The notes below the pieces were generated by a model, which had not been told where the DNA came from, searched no databases, and saw nothing but the letters and a program-made list of their open reading frames with translations. From Lutjanus erythropterus (taxonomy: Eukaryota > Chordata > Actinopteri > Lutjaniformes > Lutjanidae): a stretch of 64,000 bases of DNA. The position numbers and the translations under genes were made by a program. The stretch covers positions 28,073,600-28,137,599 of the forward strand of contig CM034610.1 of assembly GCA_020091685.1 (NCBI GenBank), written 5' to 3'. Positions 54,968-64,000 of this stretch are shown here, piece after piece; the stretch's first letter is position 1, and every line of letters starts with the position of its first letter.

Positions 54968-55573
54968 GCTCTGTAACACATGCAGTCATGATGCCTGGTC
55001 TGCAGCACCATGTTTGAAGCACTGACCCGACACTCTGCCAACTACAGACCCTCAAACAGTGAAATCTTTGATGGAATAACATGAAAAAAAAATCAACAAA
55101 AGGAATGCTGAGATGGCTTGTGAAAGACCAGAGCACGGGCTGGGGTAAACAAAAAGACCACTATGGGTGCCTCATTTGAGAGATCAAGCCCCAAATACCA
55201 GATCTGATCCGCATGGGTTCCCCTTCACAACCTTGGTCAAGATTCCTGGGTTCTTCTCCACAACACGGGTTTCACTCCATTGTGCAAACATAATGAGAGT
55301 TACGAGCGTTCATAACTGAGATATTCTTCAACTGAGTGGGTTTTGGTCGTTTTACCAGAAACAAATATTTAATAATAAGCATTATTTAGCCTTTGCGGCA
55401 CTTCAGCATCATGGTTCTAGAAACTTTAATGCAATTTACTTGGTATTTCCTGATTGAAAAATATAAATTTTATTGAAAACTCCCCCTCAACTGTTTGTTT
55501 TTATAGTTTATAGATTATTTGCGGTCTTAAATTTTAAACAAGTCTGGCTACAAAGAAAGAGAGCAGATACAGA

Positions 55574-55965
55574 GTAGGGGAGACCAGGGGCAAGTGTAAC
55601 AGTTTTCACGTGTTCCTTCATAACTCACAGACTACTTGAAAAGTCATGCTTTGATATAAGAAACATATACATGAGCTCTAATTAATTATACAACTGATGT
55701 TAGATTAAATTTAATGCAAGAAGTCAGAGTGTTAAAAATGCCCCCTTGGTGGAGGCAGTTGTAACAGTGGTCTGGGGCAATTGTAATGCAGAAAAAATAA
55801 ATCATATTAACCAACTGTATCTCAAATAAAAGCTCAAAGTCTTTCTAATAATGTTAATAAGATTTTTTTGTATATTCTCTAAGATGTCAGACACTTTATG
55901 CATTGAAGGCAGAAGTCTGTTTCGTTTGTTAAAACGGCCCCTGAACTCCCCCACTGTAACAGATG
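55574..55965. repeat. dispersed repeat with GTGTAACAG motifs
   Basis: GGGGAGACCAGGGGCAAGTG, GAGGCAGTTGTAACAGTGGT and CTGGGGCAATTGTAATGC show a recurring GGGGCAANTGTAAC pattern typical of a fish dispersed element. Confidence 0.45.
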
Positions 55966-56875
55966 GATCGATGTAATACCTTCATTTTATGTCTTATTAT
56001 ACCAACTATTTTACACCCTAAAAACTGCACTCTGCCTTTTGAAAAATGCTTAAAACAGTATCAGGAAATAATATATGTTATTTCAGCTTTCCCTCTGCAA
56101 TTTGTTAATAATTACCTTGAAAAATCAATAAAATATGTGACTTAAAAGTAGCTTAACTGCATCAACTTCCTCTACAATCACAAGCTGAGATGGCAGTTTC
56201 TGCTTGTATGCTAAGCTAACTAACATTAGTTTAACTGTTCTTTATCTGTTTTCTTTTAAATTCACAGGTATGTGCTTTAGAGAATTTATACATCACAACA
56301 AAATGTCAAGAAGTCTGCTGGTTTTAACTAAATTTTGATGAAATGTCTAGTGAGGCCGACTGCATTTTGTCTCTGAAGGGCAGAGTTGTTCCATGAAAAA
56401 GCAGGAAAATCATTTAGAAAAGAAAACTCAGACAGAAGGACTCTTTGACAGTGGTCACTGCAGCCCAGAGAGAAAAACCTTCCCAACAGGGCCGCTCGGT
56501 CAGACTGGGATTGCGGGTGATTGTTTTGCCATGAGCTCCACAGCTCACGTGCAGCCTCACTCCCACGTGTTCCTCCTATCTGTACGAGGGTGAGCGACAC
56601 TCAGACGCCGGCCCTTTCCAGCTGCAGCGCAGCACGGGGGTCCGACGCTTGACGGAGCTGTGATCTTGATCTGCCGGGCAGGACGCAGCGTCAACAAAAG
56701 AGATGGTCCGACCTCAAAGACGGGGCGAGTGTTTGTTGTTAAAGTGAGTCATCTTTTCTTCACACACAGCTGGAGTTTAGTGCACTTTACAAGGTACAAG
56801 TCGTCCTCAAGAGTGAGGTGAGACGTCTGAAATCACTCCCTCATTCACTGTCATAAACATTCAGAGGTTTACTCT
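55966..56875. other. no feature recognised
   Basis: CpG-containing around 56580-56740 but without an exon or promoter I can support. Confidence 0.4.
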
Positions 56876-57240
56876 GTAGCGGAAGGTAACTTATACATTT
56901 ACTCAAGTACTTTCTTCAAGTACAGTTTGTAGGTACTTGCAGTATTTGCATTTTCTACTGCACTCAAGACGGAAATATAACACACTGTACTACAAAAATC
57001 TGCATTAGTTTGTCCGACAACAACAACAAAAGAGATGCTTACATTTGAATGGATCTGTATTAATAATCAAATAACATAATAAAGTAATATAACACTGATA
57101 GGGGCCACTCTTCTGTACTTTTGGACTCTGATAATACTTCTGCAAGATTTTGAATGCAGGACTTTTTGTAACAGAGTATTTTTCCATTGTACTATTTCTG
57201 GTTTTACTTAAGTAAAAGATGTGAAACTCTGTGGTGAGTA
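56876..57240. mobile_element. ACTCAAGTAC-type dispersed element
   Basis: AACTTATACATTTACTCAAG, then TGTAGGTACTTGCAGTATTT, and right part TTTTACTTAAGTAAAAGATG. Same broad class as 33028-33690 and 60465-61305. Confidence 0.65.
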
Positions 57241-57269
57241 AATTGAGATGTAGGAGTCTTGGAGGTGCA

Positions 57270-57560
57270 GCCAAGGTTCACTGAAATAAACAGCAGGAGT
57301 GAAGCATCTCATTGTGGGTGCATGTATTTTACATTTTTAGACACTCAAATAAAATGCAGAGGGGTAAATATACTGTGGTGCAGCAGGAAACAAAGAGTGA
57401 TTTTCAGCAGATTTTATTTGCACCCAGGTTGCAAATTCCCAGTGTGGCTACTTACACACCTGGGTGTAGCTTAGCATGGCAGAGACAAGCACCCAGCCAA
57501 CAGAGCTATTTGCACCCAGGTTGCAGATAGACATGTGGTTATTTTCCACAACAACTAAAC
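57270..57560. repeat. dispersed repeat with duplicated TTGCACCCAGGTTGC
   Basis: TTGCACCCAGGTTGCAAATT at 57418 and TTGCACCCAGGTTGCAGATA at 57510 are direct copies about 92 bp apart, with CACCTGGGTG between them. The class is unassigned. Confidence 0.5.
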
Positions 57561-57631
57561 CTAACAACGTAATTTAGTTGCCTTAAGCTAGCCACACTGC
57601 AACTGAAAATAATAATAAATTCTTTTGTTAA

Positions 57632-57716
57632 ATCTCCCAGGCGAGGACTCAAACTCTGCTCTCCTGGAGGAGAACCTGGCACGTATCCCATCATCCACTG
57701 CAGCGTCTTATCACCA
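57632..57716 (-). repeat. possible tRNA-derived SINE fragment
   Basis: On the minus strand, GATAAGACGCTGCAGTGGAT is followed about 45 nt later by GAGTTTGAGTCCTCGCC. These resemble degenerate Pol III A and B boxes at tRNA-like spacing. It does not fold into a convincing tRNA cloverleaf by eye. Confidence 0.3.
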
Positions 57717-57789
57717 GTGAATATGCTGCTCTTTATATCTAAACTGAATAGTTGCTGTGCACCTACTTGTTCCCGGGTATAAATAGACA

Positions 57790-58645
57790 CTCCTGCATGT
57801 TTTTTTTTTTCTTTTCACATGCCCGTGCAGCATGTTGTGTGGCCTACGATGTTAGATTACTGTGCAAAAGTTGAATCATGTTTGTTAAAAAGAGGCAGTG
57901 AACGAAATAATCAGTTGTTTAACTCAAAATTAAAGTAACGGATATAAAAGGAAGGAAGGAAAAGCTGCTGAATGCTCCACAGGTTAAGAGCCGTTTCTCT
58001 GACTGCTGTGGCTGAAGTCAACGTTATGAGAGCAGCGAGAGTGAACCGAAACAGTGAAGCTTCAGCTGAAAAATGAGCTAAAACTCACTGTGCAGCTCCA
58101 TAAAGTAGATTTCTGTGAAAATTCTTTGTTCATTCGTTACTACAACAACTCCTTTTACATTATTTGACATGTTATTATCATAAAAATATTGGATTATGGC
58201 CACTTTAAATGAATATATTATATTTTCATGGACTAAATGTGTTGTTGTGAACAGTCGTGACTGCTCAGTGTCTGCTGTTGCCTCTGAGTTCATCTTTAAC
58301 AGTGCTGATTATTTATGTCTCACTCCATCACAATAAATCAGCGTGTTACATTTAATCACGCCACGCAATTCCCAAGTCAGCACATTCCCTGATCCACCCA
58401 CAGCCGGGGCGACGCAAATAAACAGCTCTGATCTTGATGTAGCACCTCGCAGCAGCTCAGAGGCCTGTCTGCTCTTTAACAGCAGTAACAGTCGGATTAA
58501 CGGCGTTTAGTTTCCACTGGGCACTGATCGTCTACACGCTGCTGTCATGAGCCAGATGGGTTTGTGGGTAATCCCAGTGTGGGATCAGGGGAAGACCCGG
58601 GGTGGCAGTGTCGGAGGACAGAATCCACACCGGATTAAGCTGCAA
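57790..58645. other. no feature recognised
   Basis: No exon or RNA gene. 58320-58640 is repeat-poor. Confidence 0.4.
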
Positions 58646-58647
58646 AA

Positions 58648-58740
58648 TTAAAGGGTAATTGCAGCATTTTTCAACCTGGATCCTATTTTCTAATGTTTTG
58701 TATCAACATTTTTTGTCAAAATCTCAACATTAAATTATAC
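58648..58740. mobile_element. TTAAAGGGTAATTGCA-type MITE end
   Basis: ATTAAAGGGTAATTGCAGCA and TTTTTCAACCTGGATCC correspond to 3376-3430. The remainder of the element is not delimited. Confidence 0.5.
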
Positions 58741-59769
58741 AAAGCTAAACTTTTTTGTTTAAGAGTAAGATCCCTTTTCATATAACCAGAAATAGATGAT
58801 TCATAGACTGTTTTGTCATAACTCCGGGTGTTAGGTGCAGGCAAAACAAAGGAAAAACTGGAGCCAAACACAGAGCAGACCACATAATCAAGCTAAAATG
58901 TCATCTTGCTATGCTGTTGGTGCCAGAATCAAAGTAGTAAATGTCTCAAAATTTCAGCTTTATCAAATTCCAGGAGCCACTGGGAGTGAAGACAATGAAG
59001 GCAGCTGTGGTTAAATGTGATAAGATGAAAGCTGGGAGATGTGTGCAAGCAACGGCAAAATAAACAAAATAACAACCACAAACATACACAACCAATCACC
59101 TTCTGAATTCAGGTTTCTCTCTTTTACCAAACTAATGTTCAAATAGGCAGTGAGTATAGAGTAGATTACATACAAAGATAATGTAAAGATGCTAATTAAC
59201 ATGAAATTTGTGTTGTTTGTCCTGGCAGATGATGCAACACAAACATGTGGAATTTGCGTCATTCACATGAGTTAAAAATTTTTACCTTGGGTGAAAATTT
59301 TGCATCTATCATGGGACCTCTGGCAAGTGTTCGTGGAGAAGACTGGGGCAGAGCTGAGGCACAGAGCCGACAGATGACTGGTGAAAGCCGGGGAGCTCTG
59401 GGGGAGAGAGCCGGGGACAGACTGGAGCTTCTGAAGGAAGAAACACCGGTGTCACACAGAGTTCATGGTTCAAACTTTTGGGTTGAAAACACACAAACAC
59501 ACACAGACTCCAAGGCCAGAATATTTTCACATCTAACACTGTGAATGAAGGGTTTATTTGAACCAGACAACCAGAGCTGGAACACTAGAAAGACAAACCA
59601 AGATGTTTTTGTTGAGTTTTATTTTGTTTCTGTTTGAATTAAGAGTTTGTTCCAATAATAAAATTATGGTTTCTGTGAATGGAGTTTGGTGGCTTTAACG
59701 AGAGCAATAAATCAGCTGTTTGTGGTTAAACAAAAAGGAACTCACTCATAAAAAGGTCTGTCTCTGTAG
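58741..59769. other. intergenic DNA with a decayed repeat
   Basis: 59240-59310 (GGAATTTGCGTCATTCACAT, then GGTGAAAATTTTGCATCTAT) resembles a dispersed fish element end. The 99-codon frame at 59245-59544 starts in that repeat and has no known domain. Confidence 0.4.
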
Positions 59770-59774
59770 GGAGT

Positions 59775-59940
59775 TGTCAGACACTTAGAAAAACAATCTG
59801 AGCCTGTCAGGAGCAAAAACAAAAACTTTTAGTGGACAAACTTTGAGAGTTCACAATTGCTCATAAGGGTTATACAGTGCAACCCGTTTTTCCAGCTGAC
59901 TGGTGCAGCAGTCTCACTTAATGTTGGACCAGTTTCAGAA
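59775..59940. repeat. dispersed repeat shared with 50072-50230
   Basis: CACTTAGAAAAACAATCTGA, CTCATAAGGGTTATACAGTG and CTTAATGTTGGACCAGTTTC match the copy at 50072. Confidence 0.6.
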
Positions 59941-60464
59941 ATTGTTGTCCCCATCAGTCACTTAGATACAAAACATGGGAAAAAGAGTCCAGATTTTTTT
60001 TTAAAAAAGAACAAAGTTGTGCTGTTAGACAAAAGTAATACATTATAAAACCTTGCACAGATTCCAAACTTGTGTGTAATAGCTGTTTCTGTATAATAAT
60101 CCAAAACAGAGCAGATGAGAGAACTTGCCAGATGTTTTAAAATGACACCACTATGCATCACTTCCTGAGAACTGTGCATTATCAGAGCACGAGATGAGGT
60201 TCTTCGTGAAAAGTGATTTCATCTCAACCCTTTGAGGGTCTATGTGGAAGCATGAAATCATCCATGAAGTCACTCTTATATCCCCCCTGCAGCTGAGCAA
60301 GTCATGGAAAAGTTTAGCCATAAAATTTAAATCACAGTAAATATGTGGCCCATAATTTCCTCACTGCTCCTGAGAGCGATGAATCATCCTCGACTCTGAG
60401 CCTGCTGGGAAAAAAAGTGTATTTATGAAAAATAATAAATGCTCCCTGACCCTGATACTGAGAT

Positions 60465-61305
60465 GAGATATAATGAAGTACAAGTACTTTGATTTTTCAG
60501 GTATCTATACTTGAATATTTATATTTTCTGACAACTTTTTACTCGTATTCCCTACATTTTAGCACAAATATCTGTACTTTCTACTTTCTATATTTTCAAA
60601 ACAGGCTTGTGTCTTTAGATTTAATGCATATCACACATGCATGGACAGACATAACAAGATGAAAACAACATAAAAGACAGACAAATTGAAACAGATGTGT
60701 AAGATGGAACAAGACAGAAAGACATAAGATGAAAAACACGTAACAAGAGAAAAGTGATGTATAAAACAAACGTAACAAGATGAAAAAGATGTAAGACAAA
60801 AGAAGACATAACAATAACACATATGGAACAAAACAAGAAGACTTAAAATGATAAAAAGACAAAACAAGATGAAAAATACGAAACAAAGACAAAGACAACA
60901 TAGAAGACATAAGCAGACAAAAAGACATTACAAGACAAAAAAGATATAACAACATGAAAACAACATAAAATGCACAACAAGATAAAAAAAGACAATGAGA
61001 TGAAAAACACGAAACAAGACAAAAACAACAGAGAGGACATAGTGAGACAAAAAAGACATTAAAAGACATAACAAGACTAGAAAGATGTAAAAACGTTGAG
61101 GCTCAGTTCACTTTGCACAGAAGCAGTCAGTAGAAATGTCCTTCAGAGGACGACTTTTTACTTTTATACCTTGAGAACTTTTCAGAGCCTGAACTTTTTC
61201 ACTTTTACTGCAGTAAAGAAGTTGAATCAGTACTTCTACTTTTTAAAAACAAGAATCTGTAATACTTCTTGAGTACAGAATATGTGTATTTGTACCACGT
61301 CTGCC
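60465..61305. mobile_element. ACTCAAGTAC-type element split by a minisatellite
   Basis: The left part 60465-60605 (AAGTACAAGTACTTTG to TCTGTACTTTCTACTTTC) and the right part 61190-61305 (TTTTACTGCAGTAAAGAAGT to AATACTTCTTGAGTACAG) look like the two ends of one element. Between them lies the GACAAAA array. Confidence 0.6.
60625..61090. repeat. GACATAACAAGATGAAAAA minisatellite
   Basis: Degenerate units combine AAGACATAACAAGA, TGAAAAACACGAAACAAGA and CAAAAACAACATAAAAGACA. The 157-codon minus-strand frame here is an artefact of the purine-rich repeat (Phe/Leu/Ser/Cys only) and not a membrane protein. Confidence 0.85.
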
Positions 61306-62729
61306 CTGATGTGATCCTCTTTATTCACAAATAAAATCAAAATGATGACTGTGTGTGTTTTAGCTGCAGGCGGATGGAGGATGAATAAAACAGAGGATTA
61401 TATCCGTATGTTTTGTTGCAGGGTCACATCCGAGGTAAAGACGATTTGATACAAACAGTCAACAACAGGAGCCCCGCCCACTGAGACATTGTCTTTTTCT
61501 ATGACTGAGAAATACAGCCTCGCTGTTTGTTCTTTCTTGACTTACAGCCCCGAGGGTGAAAGACGGCACTATGTGGTGAAGTCAAGCTTCGGTTTTTGTT
61601 TTTTTGTTTTTTTCCTCTCTCAATCCCTTCCCATCCGTTCAATCCCACGGGCTCGCCTCTAACCGAAGGCCAAGTGGCAGCTTTACGACCTTTCGGGAAT
61701 AAAAGCCGAAGCAACTAATCCAGCCCTCCCACAAACATTGTCCCCTCTGAACCGTCAGAAAGACCTTCACTCTGCAGCTAACAACCAACTCTCCTCCTGC
61801 AGGACCAACCCCCCCCCCCCCCCCCCCCCCCCCGGTCCATCCACAGCAGTGTCAACAGGGTCGATTTCCTAGAAAGACCCAGTTGGTGTGAAATTTGAGA
61901 TATTTCCAGACAGATTGACATCAACAGCAACAAATGCAGCACAAAGAGAGCGACAAAGGAAACAAAACAGAAGTTGTCAACAACTTTAAAACCAAAGAAG
62001 ATTAAACACAGACAGACAGAAGGAGATAAAGAAGTGAAAAAAAAAAGACAGAGGGACGGACAGTGAGAGGTGGTGATCTCAGGATTCCAGTATTGATCGG
62101 AGCTTCTTCTTCTAATCTCCCTGCCCGCTCGGTAACCTCAGCTGGATTGGACACCCAGCCACAAAAAGCAATTTGAACCCCACTGCTGCCCTCACAGGTC
62201 ACCCTTTAGTGACTGCTGACTTCAGGTTGCCATGGTGACGGAAAATTATGTCTAGGCCGCGGTCGGACGTGTTGTAAGCGGCTTGGATTTGTGCCCAGCG
62301 TCCTGTTGGTTTTCATCAAAGGGGCTATAAAGAGACTGCAGCACACATTACTGCTCTGTTGTTATTTATCTGGATGTTTTTGTATGTATTTCCTTTTTTT
62401 TTTTTTTCTGTCCTCTTCGCAGTCACTGTTTTGTGTTTTTGAGAGGAGAAAGAAACGGCTGTTCAGCTGACTGGTTGAAATTTATGATTTTGTGTTCCTG
62501 TTTTTAGCCACACTGCCTGCCAGACTCTAAAAACAAGTCTGGAGGATTCGTCAGTCAGTCCACTCCTTTGTTTCAATAACTACTGGATGGATTTTCATGA
62601 AAACTTTATACTCTACTTCCTGCTCCTGACATTTTCTAAACAGGCGTGTTCATTTAGTTTTGATCTATCTGATGGGAATTATTGATTATTGATTATTTTG
62701 CACCACTGTGGGCCGATTTCATGGATATC
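61306..62729. other. no gene recognised
   Basis: Contains the poly-C run and ordinary noncoding DNA. No exon or RNA gene. Confidence 0.4.
61809..61833. repeat. poly-C run of 25
   Basis: Uninterrupted C (G on the minus strand), capable of G-quadruplex or i-motif folding and a likely sequencing-error site. Confidence 0.95.
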
Positions 62730-62734
62730 ACACA

Positions 62735-63005
62735 ACAGACGTAACAAGATGAGACAGATGTAGAAGACATTACAAGACAAAAAGACTTAACGAGGCACAA
62801 AAAGACTTAGCAAAACAAAAAAGACATGACGAAAAACACGTAACAACACGAAAAGAATGACATAGCGAGAAAAAAAAGACATTTTAAGACAAAAAAGATG
62901 TAATAAGATGAAGAAACATGAGACAAAAAGACTTGGCAAAATAAAAATGACATAAAAAAAACAAAAAAGACATTAAAAGACAAAAAGGACATGACAAGAC
63001 AAAAA
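62735..63005. repeat. second GACAAAAAGACAT minisatellite
   Basis: Units such as ACAAGACAAAAAGACTTAAC and GACATTAAAAGACAAAAAGG are clearly related to 60625-61090, including ATGAAAAACACGTAACAA-like variants. No flanking element was recognised. Confidence 0.8.
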
Positions 63006-63447
63006 CTAAACTGTTGTGGGATTGAAGCCGTCAACATGTTTAATTTGTCAAGTTTTCTAAACCTCAAAGATTTAAGTTTATCTAAAGAAGAAAAGTAAAC
63101 TTAAGTAAACTTAAGAGTTTGAGTTGAAACAAAAAAGTTGTCTCAACTTTTTCATAGACCAACAAACGAGAATTAAGAATGAATTTCCATATAATTTTCT
63201 TATGCCAAAGTCAGAGGGACCCACTGGACAGGGACTACAGAGCTGCACGTGGCTCCGGAGCTGCAGGTCACAGAATCCTGGTCTAGTTTATAACTTTTTT
63301 CAGGCGGTGCAGTCGTGGCAGCATGTTTTTTTAACCAAAAAACATGAAGAAACATTCAGGCTGTTTATGTCCATGGGTTGACTGATTAAAAAAAAGCTCA
63401 GTGGTAAATCTGTCTTTGATTTATGTGACATGATTCCAGGGACTCAC
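63006..63447. other. no feature recognised
   Basis: Noncoding. No exon or repeat identified. Confidence 0.4.
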
Positions 63448-63527
63448 CTGAGCTATGTGAGATCCCTGACACACAATCCCCAAGGCTTCCTGTTTTGTGT
63501 GTTTCCTGTCAGCCGCCATTACATCTA
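63448..63527 (-). other. possible exon of an unidentified gene
   Basis: On the minus strand a strong acceptor (pyrimidine tract, then CTTCTGTTTTAG) precedes about 80 nt that is open in one frame (VMAADRKHTKQEALGIVCQG, then SHIAQ) and ends CAG|GTGAGT, a near-consensus donor. I do not recognise the peptide. It could equally be a noncoding exon or chance. Any partner exons would lie outside the window or be undetected. Confidence 0.25.
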
Positions 63528-64000
63528 AAACAGAAGAGTCAAGACAGAGAAACAGAGTAACACTGAGACTCTGTGACAGAAACAAGCAAAAGAAAAACAG
63601 AAAAAAGACAATGCACATGCAGCTCCCTCAGGTTTTCCCCCCCGCTGGATGGCTCACGACTCCAAATCAGCAAGTCAATCACGTTTGCAGCATAACGTCA
63701 ACCTTTTCCTCGGCCGCAGCGCAGTGTCTTTCACACCTCTTCGCTCGGTTGCAGGATGTTTTTCTGCGGCTGATCGATGCCTCCACATGCCCACAGTGCG
63801 ACTCAGCTGCTGAAAACGCCACATCACAATGCTAATTTATTCAGGGACCAGCTGCTGTGTCGAGATGATTCTGCACAAGACATCCTTGAAACTTTTAATG
63901 AGCCCACCGTTGTTGATAAAGGGGGACGGCGAGGTCACACGAGTCGAGGTGTGAGTGTGCGCGTGTGTTTTCTTATCATATGCGCATGCATTTATGTCTG
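63528..64000. other. no feature recognised
   Basis: CpG-containing (63640-63830 and 63920-63965) but without a supported exon. The 112-codon plus-strand frame overlapping the candidate exon has no known domain. Confidence 0.4.

Noticed and set aside
57632-57716. tRNA gene on the minus strand
   Set aside because: A and B box-like sequences are degenerate and no cloverleaf with paired acceptor stem was visible; a SINE remnant is more likely.
59245-59544. 99-codon plus-strand frame with a charged segment
   Set aside because: It begins in a decayed repeat, lacks splice sites or a known domain, and has no supporting context.
60596-61069. 157-codon hydrophobic frame resembling a multi-pass membrane protein
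   Set aside because: It is the antisense of a GACAAAA minisatellite, so the Phe/Leu/Cys/Ser richness is a repeat artefact.

Overview
This window reads as vertebrate nuclear DNA, most likely from a teleost fish. Coding exons are short and separated by kilobase-scale GT-AG introns. (CA)n, (GT)n, (CTC)n and (TA)n microsatellites are dense. Most recognisable sequence outside the gene is DNA-transposon debris of kinds abundant in fish: Tc1/mariner transposase remnants, MITEs with TTAAAGGG termini and TTAA ends, long foldback elements, and a dispersed element rich in ATTAATCG that ends in GTTAGTTGCAACCCT. The species cannot be named from sequence alone. No bacterial, organellar, CRISPR or confident RNA-gene features were found.

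One gene is well supported: a dual-specificity phosphatase on the minus strand that matches DUSP3 (VHR). It has three coding exons: exon 1 at 30532-30330, exon 2 at 20005-19773 and exon 3 at 13749-13520. The splice sites are canonical, the intron phases are 2 and 1, and the spliced frame is 222 codons including the stop. All catalytic residues are present: general acid Asp118, nucleophile Cys152 and Arg158. Two features are unusual: an N-terminal extension with eight glutamines, and two extra residues at the exon 2/3 junction. A CpG-rich region covers exon 1 and its upstream side and is the likely promoter.

Layout: 1-12 kb holds a foldback element with an internal minisatellite (1-665), then mostly featureless DNA with MITE remnants. 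12.1-13.3 kb is a minisatellite inside an element with CACTCT..AGAAATAA ends, just 3' of dusp3. 13.5-30.5 kb is dusp3, whose introns carry TTAA-type MITEs, a large palindromic foldback, a Tc1 fragment and a local tandem duplication. 30.8-64 kb has no convincing gene. It holds repeats, a second copy of the CACTCT minisatellite element (40.46-41.49 kb), a GACATAGGG minisatellite (44.4-45.3 kb), a second Tc1 copy (49.15-49.74 kb), a foldback (50.82-51.88 kb) and GACAAAA minisatellites (60.6-61.1 and 62.7-63.0 kb). One weak candidate exon lies at 63448-63527 on the minus strand.

The most notable theme is minisatellite arrays lying inside, or bounded by the ends of, short non-autonomous DNA transposons in several apparently independent families. 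I see no sign of an undescribed gene system.
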